From Oscillospiraceae bacterium (GTDB lineage: Bacteria; Bacillota; Clostridia; Oscillospirales; Acutalibacteraceae): a stretch of 33,834 nt of DNA. Of this stretch, positions 1 through 8,421 are shown one piece after another. Position numbers and translations under genes: made by a program. The stretch covers positions 1 through 33,834 of the forward strand of contig JAKVJJ010000018.1 in NCBI GenBank assembly GCA_022487055.1, written 5' to 3'. The notes below the pieces were generated by a model. It had not been told where the DNA came from, did no database searches, and was given only the letters and a program-made list of their open reading frames with translations. Position 1 is the stretch's first letter. Each line of letters begins with the position of its first letter.

Positions 1-536
1 GAGAAAATGCGAATGCGGCACTGCTGGTCGGACTGACACCGGCGGATTTTGGCAGCAGTCATCCGCTTGCGGGCATTGCTCTGCAGCGCCGGTTGGAGGA
101 GGCTGCTTATCAGGCCGGAGGAGGAGGCTATCTTGCGCCGGTGCAGCGGCTGGGTGATTTTCTGGACGGCAGACCCAGCACCTCCTGCGGGAAAGTGCAT
201 CCAACTTATAACCGCGGTGTCACTTATACAGATTTACACGATTGCCTGCCGCATTTTCTAACAGAAGCATTGGAACAGGGAACCCGGAAACTGGCAGGCA
301 GGCTGCACGGATTTGATGACGCGGATGCATTGCTTACTGCGGTGGAAAGCCGTTCTTCTTCACCTGTGCGTGTCCTTCGGGCGGAAAACAACACAGCTGT
401 GAATATGCCGGGCCTGTATCCATGCGGCGAGGGTGCCGGTTATGCGGGCGGCATTGTTTCAGCCGCGGTGGACGGCATTCGGTGTGCGGAAACAATTCTG
501 CAGGACTCTTTACTGCAAGATGGAAAGGATAATTAA
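1..536 (+). CDS. FAD-dependent dehydrogenase, COG2509-like (C-terminal part)
   Basis: The reading frame is open from the first base, so the N-terminal FAD-binding region lies outside the window. The 178 visible codons contain the typical end of the large FAD-dependent dehydrogenase family: a glycine-rich GGGGYLAPVQRLGDFL stretch, a substrate-domain region, and the closing FAD-contacting motif LYPCGEGAGYAGGIVSAAVDG followed by a short helix. In this family the closing motif supplies the last strand of the FAD fold. The substrate is not known for most members and cannot be read from this fragment. It ends two bases before the SGNH esterase start codon, so the two are probably co-transcribed. 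Confidence in the family is good; the specific reaction is unknown. Confidence 0.82.
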   Translation, partial: ENANAALLVGLTPADFGSSHPLAGIALQRRLEEAAYQAGGGGYLAPVQRLGDFLDGRPSTSCGKVHPTYNRGVTYTDLHDCLPHFLTEALEQGTRKLAGRLHGFDDADALLTAVESRSSSPVRVLRAENNTAVNMPGLYPCGEGAGYAGGIVSAAVDGIRCAETILQDSLLQDGKDN

Positions 537-538
537 CC

Positions 539-1660
539 ATGCAGGAACTAAAACTAAACGAAATTCAAGACATTCATGTTTTTGGAAGAACGGATGGGAG
601 TCTCTGTCCGCTGACACTTTTTTGGTCGGGCAGCGGCATTGAATTGAATCTTCGTGCCAGTGAATTGTGGATAGAATTGGAAGCGGACTATGAGCAGTAT
701 GAGCCATGGATCAGTGTACTGGTGGATGGTGCATTGGTCAGCCGGCAGATGGTGCAGAAAGGAAGGCATTGGGTGCCACTCCTGCGCAGTATGAGCAAAG
801 ACAGTGAGCGGAATATTAAGATCCTGCGGGAACTGCAACCAATGCAAGATGATTCCTCCAGCTTCCTGCAGATTCATGCGCTGCGTATGGATGGCGAATT
901 TTGTCCGATTGAACAAAAGAATGGCAAAATCGAGTTTATCGGTGACAGTCTTACTTCCGGTGAGGGCCTGATTGGTGCGAAAAAAGAGATGGATTGGATT
1001 TCCATGGTGTTCAGTGCATCTAAGGCATATCCATTTTTGACAGCGGAAGCACTAAATGCGGATTACCGCGTTGTGTCCCAGAGCGGTTGGGGGGTACTTT
1101 CCGGTTGGGACGGCGACCAGCGGCACCGCATTCCGGAGTATTATGACCAAGTCTGCGGGGTACTTAAAGGCATTCATAATCGGGACTTGGGTGCGGAGAA
1201 GCCCTATAACTTTTCCGCATGGAAGCCGGATGCTGTCGTTATCAATCTTGGCACGAATGATTCCTGTGCTTTTCACCAGCCGGCAGCTTTTCCGGATTTG
1301 GAAAACGGCGGGGTATTTGCACAGAAAATAAATCAAGACGGCACGCTGGAGAAAGCCTCCGCGCACCGTCTTGAAAAGGCGATGATTGACTTTTTAGTAC
1401 AGGTTCGGCAGAAAAATCCGCAGGCACACATTTTTTGGGCTTATGGTATGATGCAGACAGATGTGGATGGCCTGATTCAAGACGCCGTGCGGACTTATCA
1501 GCGGCAGTCAGATGACCAGAATGTTTCTCTGCTGAAACTGCCGAGCATGACGGAAGAGCAGGCAGGTTCCCGTCAGCATCCCGGCCCTGATGTACACCGG
1601 AAAGCCGCACAGGTACTGACGCAAGAAATCCGTCCGTATCTTAAAAAATTCCACTGCTGA
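539..1660 (+). CDS. SGNH/GDSL hydrolase, CE2-like carbohydrate esterase
   Basis: A 373-residue protein with an N-terminal beta-rich region (about 1-125) and a C-terminal SGNH hydrolase domain (about 130-370). The block I motif IGDSLTSGEG gives nucleophile Ser137; the GTND block is at 238-241; a His-Pro pair at 347-348 is the likely catalytic histidine. The usual Asp three residues before this His is absent (Ser344), which fits the CE2 family, where a Ser-His dyad is known. Beta-sandwich followed by SGNH is the CE2 acetyl-esterase architecture, so deacetylation of a plant or bacterial glycan is a reasonable inference. There is no signal peptide, so it should act inside the cell. It starts two bases after the preceding flavoprotein and ends one base before the convergent lipoprotein gene, with no terminator between. 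Confidence 0.8.
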   Translation: MQELKLNEIQDIHVFGRTDGSLCPLTLFWSGSGIELNLRASELWIELEADYEQYEPWISVLVDGALVSRQMVQKGRHWVPLLRSMSKDSERNIKILRELQPMQDDSSSFLQIHALRMDGEFCPIEQKNGKIEFIGDSLTSGEGLIGAKKEMDWISMVFSASKAYPFLTAEALNADYRVVSQSGWGVLSGWDGDQRHRIPEYYDQVCGVLKGIHNRDLGAEKPYNFSAWKPDAVVINLGTNDSCAFHQPAAFPDLENGGVFAQKINQDGTLEKASAHRLEKAMIDFLVQVRQKNPQAHIFWAYGMMQTDVDGLIQDAVRTYQRQSDDQNVSLLKLPSMTEEQAGSRQHPGPDVHRKAAQVLTQEIRPYLKKFHC

Positions 1661-1661
1661 T

Positions 1662-2870
1662 TTAAACACGCTTTGCAGTTGGAGCGGCGGGCAGCGTAAT
1701 CCCCTTTTGTGTGCGGCAGGCATTGTCCCACCGACTCAGCGGAATACTGCACTTGGTTAAAAACCATTTATGCTTAGGCAGACACAGAGAAACAATCATT
1801 TGACAATTTGCGTGGCTATCTATGATAAAGCTGCTTCTGTAAAGCCATGTCTGATGTAACACAACCGGGTCGCTGCTGGGGTAGAAAGGCACACCGCGGG
1901 TAAAATGGATGCCGTCTGATGACTTGGAAAGAAACAGCGCAAACGAATACTTTTTATGATACCATCCGGTCTGCAGCAAATAATAGGTATGATGATAGTA
2001 CACTACGTCCTGATGCCACGGTGTATAACCTGCAGGCAGAGGAATGGAGCAGACAGAGGGTGCGTTCCAATGTACACCGTCCCGACTGAAAGCGTGTATC
2101 AGGCGGTTGCTGGAGTTGGTGTACCAGAATTGATACTGGCCGTTTTGGCAACAGATGGCAAGACTCATCATATTGCCGTACTTTTTCTGTATCAGTTGGG
2201 GTGCAGACCAGCGGACGCCGTTTGTGCTGGTAATGCGGTAATAATAATCATAAGTATAGTTTGGCTGCCGGGTGCGCCGGTTTCCCGGATTGTAGCGATA
2301 CCACAATTCCATTTTCTTTCCGTTCATAACTAGTTGAGAATCAGAATAATGTCCGCCGATTCTTACGTCATGGGGAATGCCTGTGATGGGGTTGTGGATT
2401 CCTTTCGGAGTTACCCAGGTGTTTCCGTCGTTAGATGTCACAATGCACGGATTTTCATAACTGGCATTTGTCTCCGGATAGGGAGTTATGGACATCCAGT
2501 AGCGGTATCCATTCCAGCCGCTGGGAAAATACAGCAGCTTCGGGTGTGTCGACTGGTTGGAACCATCATAGGTTGGTACGGAGAGCAGATGATAGCGGCT
2601 CTGCCGGAGCAAAAAGTCACGGCGGGGTTTGCAGCGTGTGCCGTCATTGCGCAGAGGGGGATTGGAAGTGGTTCGTTTGACAGCGGCTTTTTGCACAGGC
2701 ATCGTAAAGAGATTGGTACCCGCGGAAGATTCCGCCGCTGCTTGTGAAAGGACAGGTTTCACGGGTGCTGCTTTTTTCACAGCGGGAGCCATGCTGCATC
2801 CTGAAGAACATAGTAAGGATGCAGCCAATAGTATTGCCACAGTTTTTTTGCCTATCAATTCTTTTTTCAT
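1662..2870 (-). CDS. Secreted lipoprotein with a predicted glycosidase-like beta-propeller
   Basis: 402 residues starting with a lipoprotein signal: MKKE, a hydrophobic stretch and a lipobox-like LCSSGC with lipidated Cys25. A low-complexity Ala/Val/Lys linker (about 27-70) follows, then a Trp/Tyr-rich beta domain. Four repeated turns of the type S-x-D/N-G-x-x-W/F (SNDGNTWVTP, STNGVRWSAP, SRDGVHWNAP, SSDGIHFTRG) point to a propeller of the GH32/GH43/sialidase kind. I could not place the catalytic acids, so it may be a binding protein instead of an enzyme. It would sit on the outer face of the membrane. A TTGATT-17-TATAAT promoter lies upstream. The neighbouring convergent CE2-like esterase also suggests glycan metabolism, though one is cytoplasmic and one extracellular. 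Confidence 0.72.
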   Translation of the reverse strand: MKKELIGKKTVAILLAASLLCSSGCSMAPAVKKAAPVKPVLSQAAAESSAGTNLFTMPVQKAAVKRTTSNPPLRNDGTRCKPRRDFLLRQSRYHLLSVPTYDGSNQSTHPKLLYFPSGWNGYRYWMSITPYPETNASYENPCIVTSNDGNTWVTPKGIHNPITGIPHDVRIGGHYSDSQLVMNGKKMELWYRYNPGNRRTRQPNYTYDYYYRITSTNGVRWSAPQLIQKKYGNMMSLAICCQNGQYQFWYTNSSNRLIHAFSRDGVHWNAPSVCSIPLPAGYTPWHQDVVYYHHTYYLLQTGWYHKKYSFALFLSKSSDGIHFTRGVPFYPSSDPVVLHQTWLYRSSFIIDSHANCQMIVSLCLPKHKWFLTKCSIPLSRWDNACRTQKGITLPAAPTAKRV

Positions 2871-2922
2871 ATGCTAATCACTCATTTCTCATAATCAATG
2901 GTACAACCTTTCAGTACGCGCT

Positions 2923-2951
2923 ATTATAGGCTCTTTATATCTAAAAATCAA
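2923..2951 (-). promoter_or_regulatory. Sigma-A-type promoter of the lipoprotein gene
   Basis: On the minus strand TTGATT (2951-2946) and TATAAT (2928-2923) are separated by exactly 17 bases, about 50 bases before the lipoprotein start codon. Seen in sequence; activity inferred. Confidence 0.6.
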
Positions 2952-3045
2952 TACAAATAGAAAACTTTTACAATTTATGAGAATTTGTACTGCTGGTTGA
3001 GAGTTTTACAGACAGTTTTCGATTTTTAAAGTAAATGTTCATTAT

Positions 3046-3076
3046 TTGTTAATTAAATTCCAAAGTGGAATATAGT
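3046..3076 (+). promoter_or_regulatory. Possible promoter of the DUF5685/J-domain operon
   Basis: TTGTTA (3046-3051) and TATAGT (3071-3076) lie 19 bases apart in an AT-rich stretch about 40 bases before the TTG start at 3115. Spacing is longer than ideal, so this is tentative; no better pair was found in the 244-base gap. Confidence 0.35.
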
Positions 3077-3114
3077 AAAATAGAAAAAATAGAAATAAAG
3101 AAAGGCGGACTTCC

Positions 3115-3981
3115 TTGTTTGGTTATGTCAGACCTCTGAAACCAGAATTGCTTGTGCGGGAATATGAAGCTTACCGTGGTGTATACTGTGGAGTGTGTCG
3201 GGAATTGGGAAAGCATTACGGTATTTTATCTCGTCTGGCTTTAAGCTATGACAGTGCATTTTATGCGATGCTTCTTCTCTCTGTGCAGGGTGTTTGTCCC
3301 GGTATGGCACAGCAGCACTGCACGATGAATCCGCTGAAAAAATGTATATTTTGCACTGGCGCCGAAGCACAGTTGCAGCAGGCGGCGGCATTATGTGTAT
3401 TGCTCACGGTAAGTAAGCTGAAGGATGACCGGCAAGACCACGGAAAAGGACGCATCACTGCCGCTTTGCTCCTGCCGCTCACACATTCCGGTTACCGCAA
3501 AGCCGCAGCCGATTATCCGTGGATGGAACAGCAGATTTGTGAATACATGAAAAAACAGACGGCAGCGGAAAAGCAGCCGGACGCTGATTTGGATGCCTGC
3601 GCCGCTCCCAGTGCGGAGTTGCTGGCGGAAATCTTTGCACATTCCTCTGCGGAGAGTCGCATCCTGCATGAAGTCGGCTATTATCTGGGCAGATGGGTTT
3701 ACCTGATGGATGCCGCGGATGATATGGAAAAAGATGCGCACACCGGTGATTTTAACTGGTTTGTCAGGCACTGTGGCATCACCGCGGAGAGCACAGAAGC
3801 GGAACTTACCGAGGCACGCAGTCAGGCAAACGAAAGTCTGAATCTGACGATGTCACGGTTGTGTGCGGCGTTTGCCCTGTTGGATTTAAAGGCGCTTGCT
3901 TCCATCCTGCGTAATGTGGTGGAAAAAGGGCTGCCCGATATGCAAAAACAGTTGCTTTTCAATAAAAAGGAGAAAAAATAA
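3115..3981 (+). CDS. DUF5685 family protein
   Basis: 288 residues, starting at TTG with a good AAAGGCGG ribosome binding site six bases upstream; the N-terminus MFGYVRPLKPEL matches how this family begins. The first 80 residues carry a conserved-looking cysteine set (C25, C28, C69, C77, C80), which could bind a metal. The remainder is predicted mostly helical. Near residue 200 lies YLMDAADDMEKDAHTGDFN, an acidic segment typical of the family and suggestive of a second metal or substrate site. No function is established for DUF5685 as far as I know. It is followed without a gap by a J-domain gene, a pairing that recurs in Clostridia and suggests that the two proteins act together. No signal peptide or transmembrane helix is obvious. 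Confidence 0.75.
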   Translation: MFGYVRPLKPELLVREYEAYRGVYCGVCRELGKHYGILSRLALSYDSAFYAMLLLSVQGVCPGMAQQHCTMNPLKKCIFCTGAEAQLQQAAALCVLLTVSKLKDDRQDHGKGRITAALLLPLTHSGYRKAAADYPWMEQQICEYMKKQTAAEKQPDADLDACAAPSAELLAEIFAHSSAESRILHEVGYYLGRWVYLMDAADDMEKDAHTGDFNWFVRHCGITAESTEAELTEARSQANESLNLTMSRLCAAFALLDLKALASILRNVVEKGLPDMQKQLLFNKKEKK

Positions 3982-4653
3982 ATGTCAGATCCCTATCAGG
4001 TCCTTGGCGTATCACCCAACGCAACCGATGAAGAAGTGAAATCTGCATACCGGAATTTAGCAAAGAAATATCATCCGGATAATTATGCGGACAGCCCCTT
4101 AGCAGACCTTGCCAGCGAAAAAATGAAAGAGGTCAATGAGGCATACGATGAAGTGATGAATATGCGCAAAAACCGGAGCCAGCAAAGCAGCTATGAGAAC
4201 CCCGCTTATAATGCCGGCCCGTTTCAGGGCGGCTATGGCGGATATGCCAATCCACAGCAGCGCACCTCCACAGATTTTGCGGACGTTCGTTCCTTTATTG
4301 TCAACGGCCGTATTTCCGATGCGGAACAGATTCTGGATGGGGTGCCATCTGAAAATCGCAGTGCCGAGTGGTCTTTCCTGAAAGGGACTGTTCTGTACCG
4401 CCGCGGATGTCTGGAACAGGCGGTTACTTATCTTGGCCGTGCCTGCCAGATGGACCCTTCCAATATGGAATACCGTGCCGCTTATGGACAAATCTCTAAT
4501 CAGCGCAGTGGATATTACGGCGGTTATGATCCCACGATGAATCCCAATTCCGGTACGGATCAGGCATGCAACTGCTGTGGTAACCTCATCTGTGCGGATG
4601 CTTGCTGCGAATGCTTTGGTGGCAATCTGATTCCGTGCATTGGCTGCCGCTGA
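3982..4653 (+). CDS. J-domain protein with TPR-like region and cysteine-rich tail
   Basis: 223 residues starting immediately after the upstream stop codon, with AAAAGGAG as ribosome binding site. Residues 3-62 form a J domain including the invariant HPD (31-33), which stimulates the ATPase of DnaK-type chaperones. A Gly/Tyr/Gln-rich linker (about 66-95) is followed by helical, TPR-like sequence (about 98-172). The C-terminal 28 residues hold nine cysteines (196, 198, 199, 204, 208, 209, 211, 219, 222), not arranged like the CxxCxGxG zinc centre of true DnaJ. The tail could bind metal or be a membrane/lipid anchor through palmitoyl-like modification; this is speculation. It should recruit Hsp70 to a specific client, perhaps the DUF5685 protein encoded just upstream. 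Confidence 0.82.
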   Translation: MSDPYQVLGVSPNATDEEVKSAYRNLAKKYHPDNYADSPLADLASEKMKEVNEAYDEVMNMRKNRSQQSSYENPAYNAGPFQGGYGGYANPQQRTSTDFADVRSFIVNGRISDAEQILDGVPSENRSAEWSFLKGTVLYRRGCLEQAVTYLGRACQMDPSNMEYRAAYGQISNQRSGYYGGYDPTMNPNSGTDQACNCCGNLICADACCECFGGNLIPCIGCR

Positions 4654-4666
4654 GGAGGCCGGGAAT

Positions 4667-5218
4667 ATGAGACAGAATCATACACTGAAGGTGGCTTTGT
4701 GCGGGATTGTAACGGCGTTGGCACTGATGTTCATCTGCATAGGTGGTTTGGTGCCGTTTATGACTTATGCTATGCCGGCATTGGGTGGCCTGATGCTAAT
4801 TCCGATTGTGACGGAGCTGGGTGCGGCATGGGCATGGCCAGTTTTCGCGGCATCCTCTGTGCTTGGTATTTTGCTCAGTCCGGATAAAGATGCAGCAATG
4901 ATTTACGTTTTGTTTTTTGGCTATTATCCAATTTTAAAAGCATTGATTGAAAAACATATGCACAGCGGCATTTTGCGGCTGTTGGTAAAACTGGCTCTGT
5001 TCAGCGCGGCAGCAACTGCGGCTTTTTTGGTCAGCATTTATCTGCTGCGTGTTCCAAAGGCTTCCTTCACGATTGGCGGCCTGTATTTACCGGGTGTTTT
5101 ACTGCTGCTTGGAAATCTGGTGTTTTTACTGTATGACTATGCGGCCAGCGGTATTGTACTCTTTTATTTCCGGCGGCTGCATGGTTTTGTCAGCAAGTGG
5201 CTGTCATCCGGCAGATGA
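4667..5218 (+). CDS. Multi-pass membrane protein, resembling an ECF S component
   Basis: 183 residues when started at the ATG at 4667, chosen because GGAGG lies seven bases before it; an upstream in-frame start at 4640 would overlap the J-domain gene and lacks such a site. About five hydrophobic segments are visible (roughly 8-28, 33-52, 55-70, 104-124 and 130-160), with a Gly-rich LVPFMTYAMPALGGLMLIP segment near the N-terminus. The size and arrangement recall substrate-binding S components of energy-coupling factor transporters, which import vitamins or metals, but no diagnostic motif was recognised. It is the third gene of the DUF5685/J-domain operon, which ends at the terminator at 5253-5290. 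Confidence 0.68.
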   Translation: MRQNHTLKVALCGIVTALALMFICIGGLVPFMTYAMPALGGLMLIPIVTELGAAWAWPVFAASSVLGILLSPDKDAAMIYVLFFGYYPILKALIEKHMHSGILRLLVKLALFSAAATAAFLVSIYLLRVPKASFTIGGLYLPGVLLLLGNLVFLLYDYAASGIVLFYFRRLHGFVSKWLSSGR

Positions 5219-5252
5219 TTTAACATTATAAAAGGTAAAATAAGGATGCTTA

Positions 5253-5290
5253 CTGCAGAGCCGGTTGGAAATGGCTTTGCAGCTTTTTTT
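5253..5290 (+). terminator. Intrinsic terminator of the DUF5685 operon
   Basis: CTGCAGAGCC (5253-5262) pairs with GGCTTTGCAG (5273-5282) with one G-U pair across a 10-base loop, followed by a run of seven T. It lies within a possible upstream extension of the next reading frame, which argues against that extension. Confidence 0.8.
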
Positions 5291-5473
5291 GCTTGTGCTG
5301 CAGATGCAGAGAACAGAGCAGAGAAAGCCTTGAAGGAAATGCGGTTACAATGGGGATATTTTCCTCAAAAGTGTACGAAAAGCACCGGAATATCACGGCA
5401 AAATGCAGGATTTAAACTTTACACTTGCTTTTTTGTAACTGAGGCTTTAAACTTGTTACCGGGAGTTGATAAA

Positions 5474-6373
5474 ATGAATGACTGCTTAACCACACGAATT
5501 CACGAAAAAATAAGTTCCTTTTCCAAGGGACAGAAGTTGATTGCAAAATATATTATGGAGCATTATGATAAAGTCGCCTTTATGACGGCATCACGGTTGG
5601 GCACCACGGTTGGTGTGAGTGAGTCCACGGTTGTCCGCTTCGCAACCGAGATTGGTTATGCTGGCTATCCGGAACTGCAGCGTGCCATGCAGGAAATGAT
5701 TCGCAGCAAGCTGACCATTGTGCAGCGCATGGAAGTAACCCGCGAGCGCATTGGACAGGACGATATTCTCGATGCCGTGATGAATCAGGACAGCGAGGTG
5801 ATTCGTCGGACAATGGAATACACTTCCCATAAAGAATTTTATCTTGCGGTGGATGCCATCCTTGCTTCCCGCAAGATTTATATTCTCGGCGCACGGAGCT
5901 GTCAGGCACTTGCGTCTTTTCTGGCATACTATTTTGGGATGCTGTTAGACGATGTAATGTTGGTACAAGCCACCAGTGAAGCGGAAATTTTTCAGCAGCT
6001 CATTCACATCAATGAAAAAGACACGGTCATTGGTATCAGTTTTCCGCGCTATTCCCGCAAAGCAATTAAAGCCATGCAGTTTGCACAGGACTGTGGCTCC
6101 AAAGTTGTTGCCATTACAGATACAGCGGCATCGCCGTTGGTGCAGTATGCGGATTATGCGCTTCTGGCACGCAGCGATATTGCGGCCATTGTGGATTCTC
6201 TGGTGGCACCGCTCAGTTTGATTAATGCTCTAATTGTAACGATTGCACTGAAAAAAGAAAACAGCATGGATGAAACTTTCCATCGGCTCGAAAATATTTG
6301 GGATGAATATCATGTTTACGAAAAAGTAGAAAATTCAGCGGAGGTTGATACAAAGTATGCAGATAACGCCTGA
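5474..6373 (+). CDS. MurR/RpiR-family transcriptional regulator
   Basis: 299 residues from the ATG at 5474, preceded by GGGAG; the frame is open further upstream to 5246, but that stretch holds a terminator and does not look like protein. Residues 1-77 form the RpiR-type winged helix domain, with GVSESTVVRFATEIGY (about 47-62) as helix-turn-helix core. Residues about 120-260 form a SIS (sugar isomerase) domain, which in this family binds a phosphosugar effector; the start of its loop is LGARSCQALASF. Members commonly control sugar or amino-sugar use. Its end overlaps the start of the flavoprotein gene by 17 bases, so the two are translated from one message. The target genes are unknown. Confidence 0.88.
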   Translation: MNDCLTTRIHEKISSFSKGQKLIAKYIMEHYDKVAFMTASRLGTTVGVSESTVVRFATEIGYAGYPELQRAMQEMIRSKLTIVQRMEVTRERIGQDDILDAVMNQDSEVIRRTMEYTSHKEFYLAVDAILASRKIYILGARSCQALASFLAYYFGMLLDDVMLVQATSEAEIFQQLIHINEKDTVIGISFPRYSRKAIKAMQFAQDCGSKVVAITDTAASPLVQYADYALLARSDIAAIVDSLVAPLSLINALIVTIALKKENSMDETFHRLENIWDEYHVYEKVENSAEVDTKYADNA

Positions 6374-7601
6374 TGTTGTGGTGGTGGGTGCGGGTGCTGC
6401 TGGCCTGATGGCTGCAGGCGTTGCCGCACAGCGCGGACTGAATGTCTGGCTGATTGAAAAAAACGCGCAGCCCGGAAAAAAATTGCTGATTACCGGAAAA
6501 GGCCGCTGCAATCTGACCAATGACTGTACCCTGCAGGAATTCCTTGAAAATGTACCAACCAATCCGCGCTTTCTGTATGGCACACTTACACGTTTTCTGC
6601 CGGAAGACACGAAAGTGTTTTTTGAGGGACTGGGTGTACCGCTGAAAACAGAGCGCGGCCGCCGGGTATTTCCGCAGTCTGATAAAGCGGCGGATATTGT
6701 GCAGGCACTGACGCACTGGACCGCACAGAATGGCGTTACAATCATTCGCGGCAGTGTGGAGCGCATTCTCACACGCGCAGGTCGAGCAGCCGGGGTGCAG
6801 ATGACGGATGGCCGCCAGGTGGATTGTGAAAATGTCATTCTCTGCTGCGGCGGTGCCTCTTACCCGGAAACAGGTTCCACTGGGGCAGGCTTTCGGATAG
6901 CGGAACAGGCGGGACACACGATTCATCCACTTTGTCCGTCACTGGTGCCGCTGACCTGCAGCGGAGAGGACTGCTGTGCAATGAAAGGGTTAACTCTGCG
7001 CAATGTTGGACTCCGTGTTTATGACTGTGTGAAGAAAAAAGTGATTCATGAGGAATTCGGCGAAATGTCTTTTAAGCACTATGGCGTTGCCGGCCCGATT
7101 ATCCTGAGCGCAAGTGCCCATATGCGACACATGGCAGTCGACCGTTACCGTTTAGATGTTGATTTAAAGCCGGCGCTGAGTGCAGAGAAACTGGATGCCC
7201 GTATGCAGCGGGATATTCGTGCGAACCCAGGAGTTGATTTTGCCCATGCACTCACAGCGCTTTTGCCACACCAGATGATTGCCACAACAGTGAGGCGCTC
7301 CGAAATTCCTCCGCAGCTCAAATGCAGCGAAGTTACACGGGAACAGCGCCAGTCACTGGGTGCACTGCTAAAACAGTTTTCCTTTGCGGTTACCGGATTC
7401 CGTCCAATCGAAGAGGCCATCGTCACCAGCGGCGGTGTAGCTGTGAATGAAATTGACCCGCGGACAATGCAGTCTAAAAAAGTTCCGGGGCTTTATTTTG
7501 CCGGCGAAATGCTGGATGTAGATGCTTATACAGGTGGTTACAATCTGCAGATTGCATTTTCAACCGGTCATTTAGCAGGAGAAAGTGTGGCTGCCGACTG
7601 A
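6357..7601 (+). CDS. NAD(P)/FAD-dependent oxidoreductase, BaiN/HI0933 family
   Basis: 414 residues from the ATG at 6357; a TTG at 6345 directly abuts the GGAGG and is less likely. The N-terminal dinucleotide-binding loop is GAGAAG (11-16). Further family blocks are ITGKGRCNLTN, CCGGASYPETGSTGAGF, SFKHYGVAGPIILSAS and the C-terminal VTSGGVAVNEIDP with LYFAGEMLDVDAYTGGYNLQIAF, which closes the FAD site. COG2081 proteins include BaiN, implicated in bile acid dehydroxylation in Clostridium scindens, but most members have no known substrate and the family is universal in this class, so a bile acid role is not implied here. It follows the RpiR regulator in the same transcript. Downstream a new promoter serves cmk. 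Confidence 0.88.
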   Translation: MQITPDVVVVGAGAAGLMAAGVAAQRGLNVWLIEKNAQPGKKLLITGKGRCNLTNDCTLQEFLENVPTNPRFLYGTLTRFLPEDTKVFFEGLGVPLKTERGRRVFPQSDKAADIVQALTHWTAQNGVTIIRGSVERILTRAGRAAGVQMTDGRQVDCENVILCCGGASYPETGSTGAGFRIAEQAGHTIHPLCPSLVPLTCSGEDCCAMKGLTLRNVGLRVYDCVKKKVIHEEFGEMSFKHYGVAGPIILSASAHMRHMAVDRYRLDVDLKPALSAEKLDARMQRDIRANPGVDFAHALTALLPHQMIATTVRRSEIPPQLKCSEVTREQRQSLGALLKQFSFAVTGFRPIEEAIVTSGGVAVNEIDPRTMQSKKVPGLYFAGEMLDVDAYTGGYNLQIAFSTGHLAGESVAAD

Positions 7602-7645
7602 TTTCAGCTTTTTACTGGAATTTTATATCCAGAGGGGCTTTGATT

Positions 7646-7675
7646 TTGAATGTCCTTGTAGTATACTAATATGAT
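7646..7675 (+). promoter_or_regulatory. Putative promoter of the cmk-plsC-ispH/S1 operon
   Basis: TTGAAT (7646-7651) and TATGAT (7670-7675) separated by 18 bases, 54 bases before the cmk start. No terminator was seen after the preceding flavoprotein gene, so read-through may also contribute. Confidence 0.5.
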
Positions 7676-7729
7676 ATGGGCGCATATGGGATGCCTGTGC
7701 GCAGAAATTCGCTTTTCGGAGGTCTGTTC

Positions 7730-8398
7730 ATGATTCACATTGCAATAGATGGCCCGGCCGGTGCCGGGAAAAGCACCATTGCGCGTAAAGTGGCAGCGCA
7801 GATTGGCTTTATTTATGTGGATACCGGGGCTTTGTACCGTGCCGTGGGACTTTCTATCCTGCGGGCAGAGGTGAAGCCAGATGATGTAAAGGCTGTAATG
7901 AAGCTTTTGCCGCAGATTCATATTTCTCTCCGCTTTGAAGATGGCGTGCAGAAAGTCCTGCTGAACGAGGAAGATGTGTCTGAAGCAATCCGCACGACAG
8001 AAGTTAGCATGGCTACTTCTAAAGTGTCCGGTATTCCGCAGGTGCGTGATTTTCTGCTTTCCCTGCAGCGGAAGATTGCATTGGAAAACAATGTGATTAT
8101 GGATGGCAGGGATATTGGGACAGTCGTCTTGCCAGATGCACAGCTTAAGATTTTCCTGTCCGCATCCACTGAGGTAAGAGCACAGCGCCGCTATAAGGAA
8201 ATGAAAGACAAAGGACAGCAGGCAAATTATGAGGAAGTGCTTGCGAGTATTCGCCAGCGTGATGCGCAGGATATGAACCGAAAAGTTGCGCCGCTCAAGC
8301 CTGCCGCCGATGCGGTGAGAGTGGACACTACGGATATGACACTGGAACAGAGTATATCCTTTTTACGCGGGATTGTCCGTGAAAAGCTAGGATTGTAA
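7730..8398 (+). CDS. cmk: Cytidylate kinase
   Basis: 222 residues from the ATG at 7730, with GGAGG seven bases upstream; longer in-frame starts lack such a site. The P-loop is GPAGAGKST (8-16), followed by GFIYVDTGALYRAVG, the NMP-binding signature of Cmk, and MDGRDIGTVVLPDA. The LID-type basic region is AQRRYKEMKDKG and the sequence KPAADAVRVDTTDMTLEQ closes the fold. It phosphorylates CMP and dCMP with ATP in the cytoplasm, feeding nucleotide and phospholipid (CDP-) metabolism. It is followed by two acyltransferase genes and the ispH-S1 fusion, an order seen often in Clostridia; this links it to lipid precursor and ribosome genes. Length matches the family. Confidence 0.95.
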   Translation: MIHIAIDGPAGAGKSTIARKVAAQIGFIYVDTGALYRAVGLSILRAEVKPDDVKAVMKLLPQIHISLRFEDGVQKVLLNEEDVSEAIRTTEVSMATSKVSGIPQVRDFLLSLQRKIALENNVIMDGRDIGTVVLPDAQLKIFLSASTEVRAQRRYKEMKDKGQQANYEEVLASIRQRDAQDMNRKVAPLKPAADAVRVDTTDMTLEQSISFLRGIVREKLGL

Positions 8399-8421
8399 CG
8401 GAAAGAAGGATATTTTCTGCG

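Noticed and set aside
5246-5473. N-terminal extension of the RpiR-type regulator
   Set aside because: The stretch contains a terminator hairpin with T-run and no domain; the ATG at 5474 has its own ribosome binding site.
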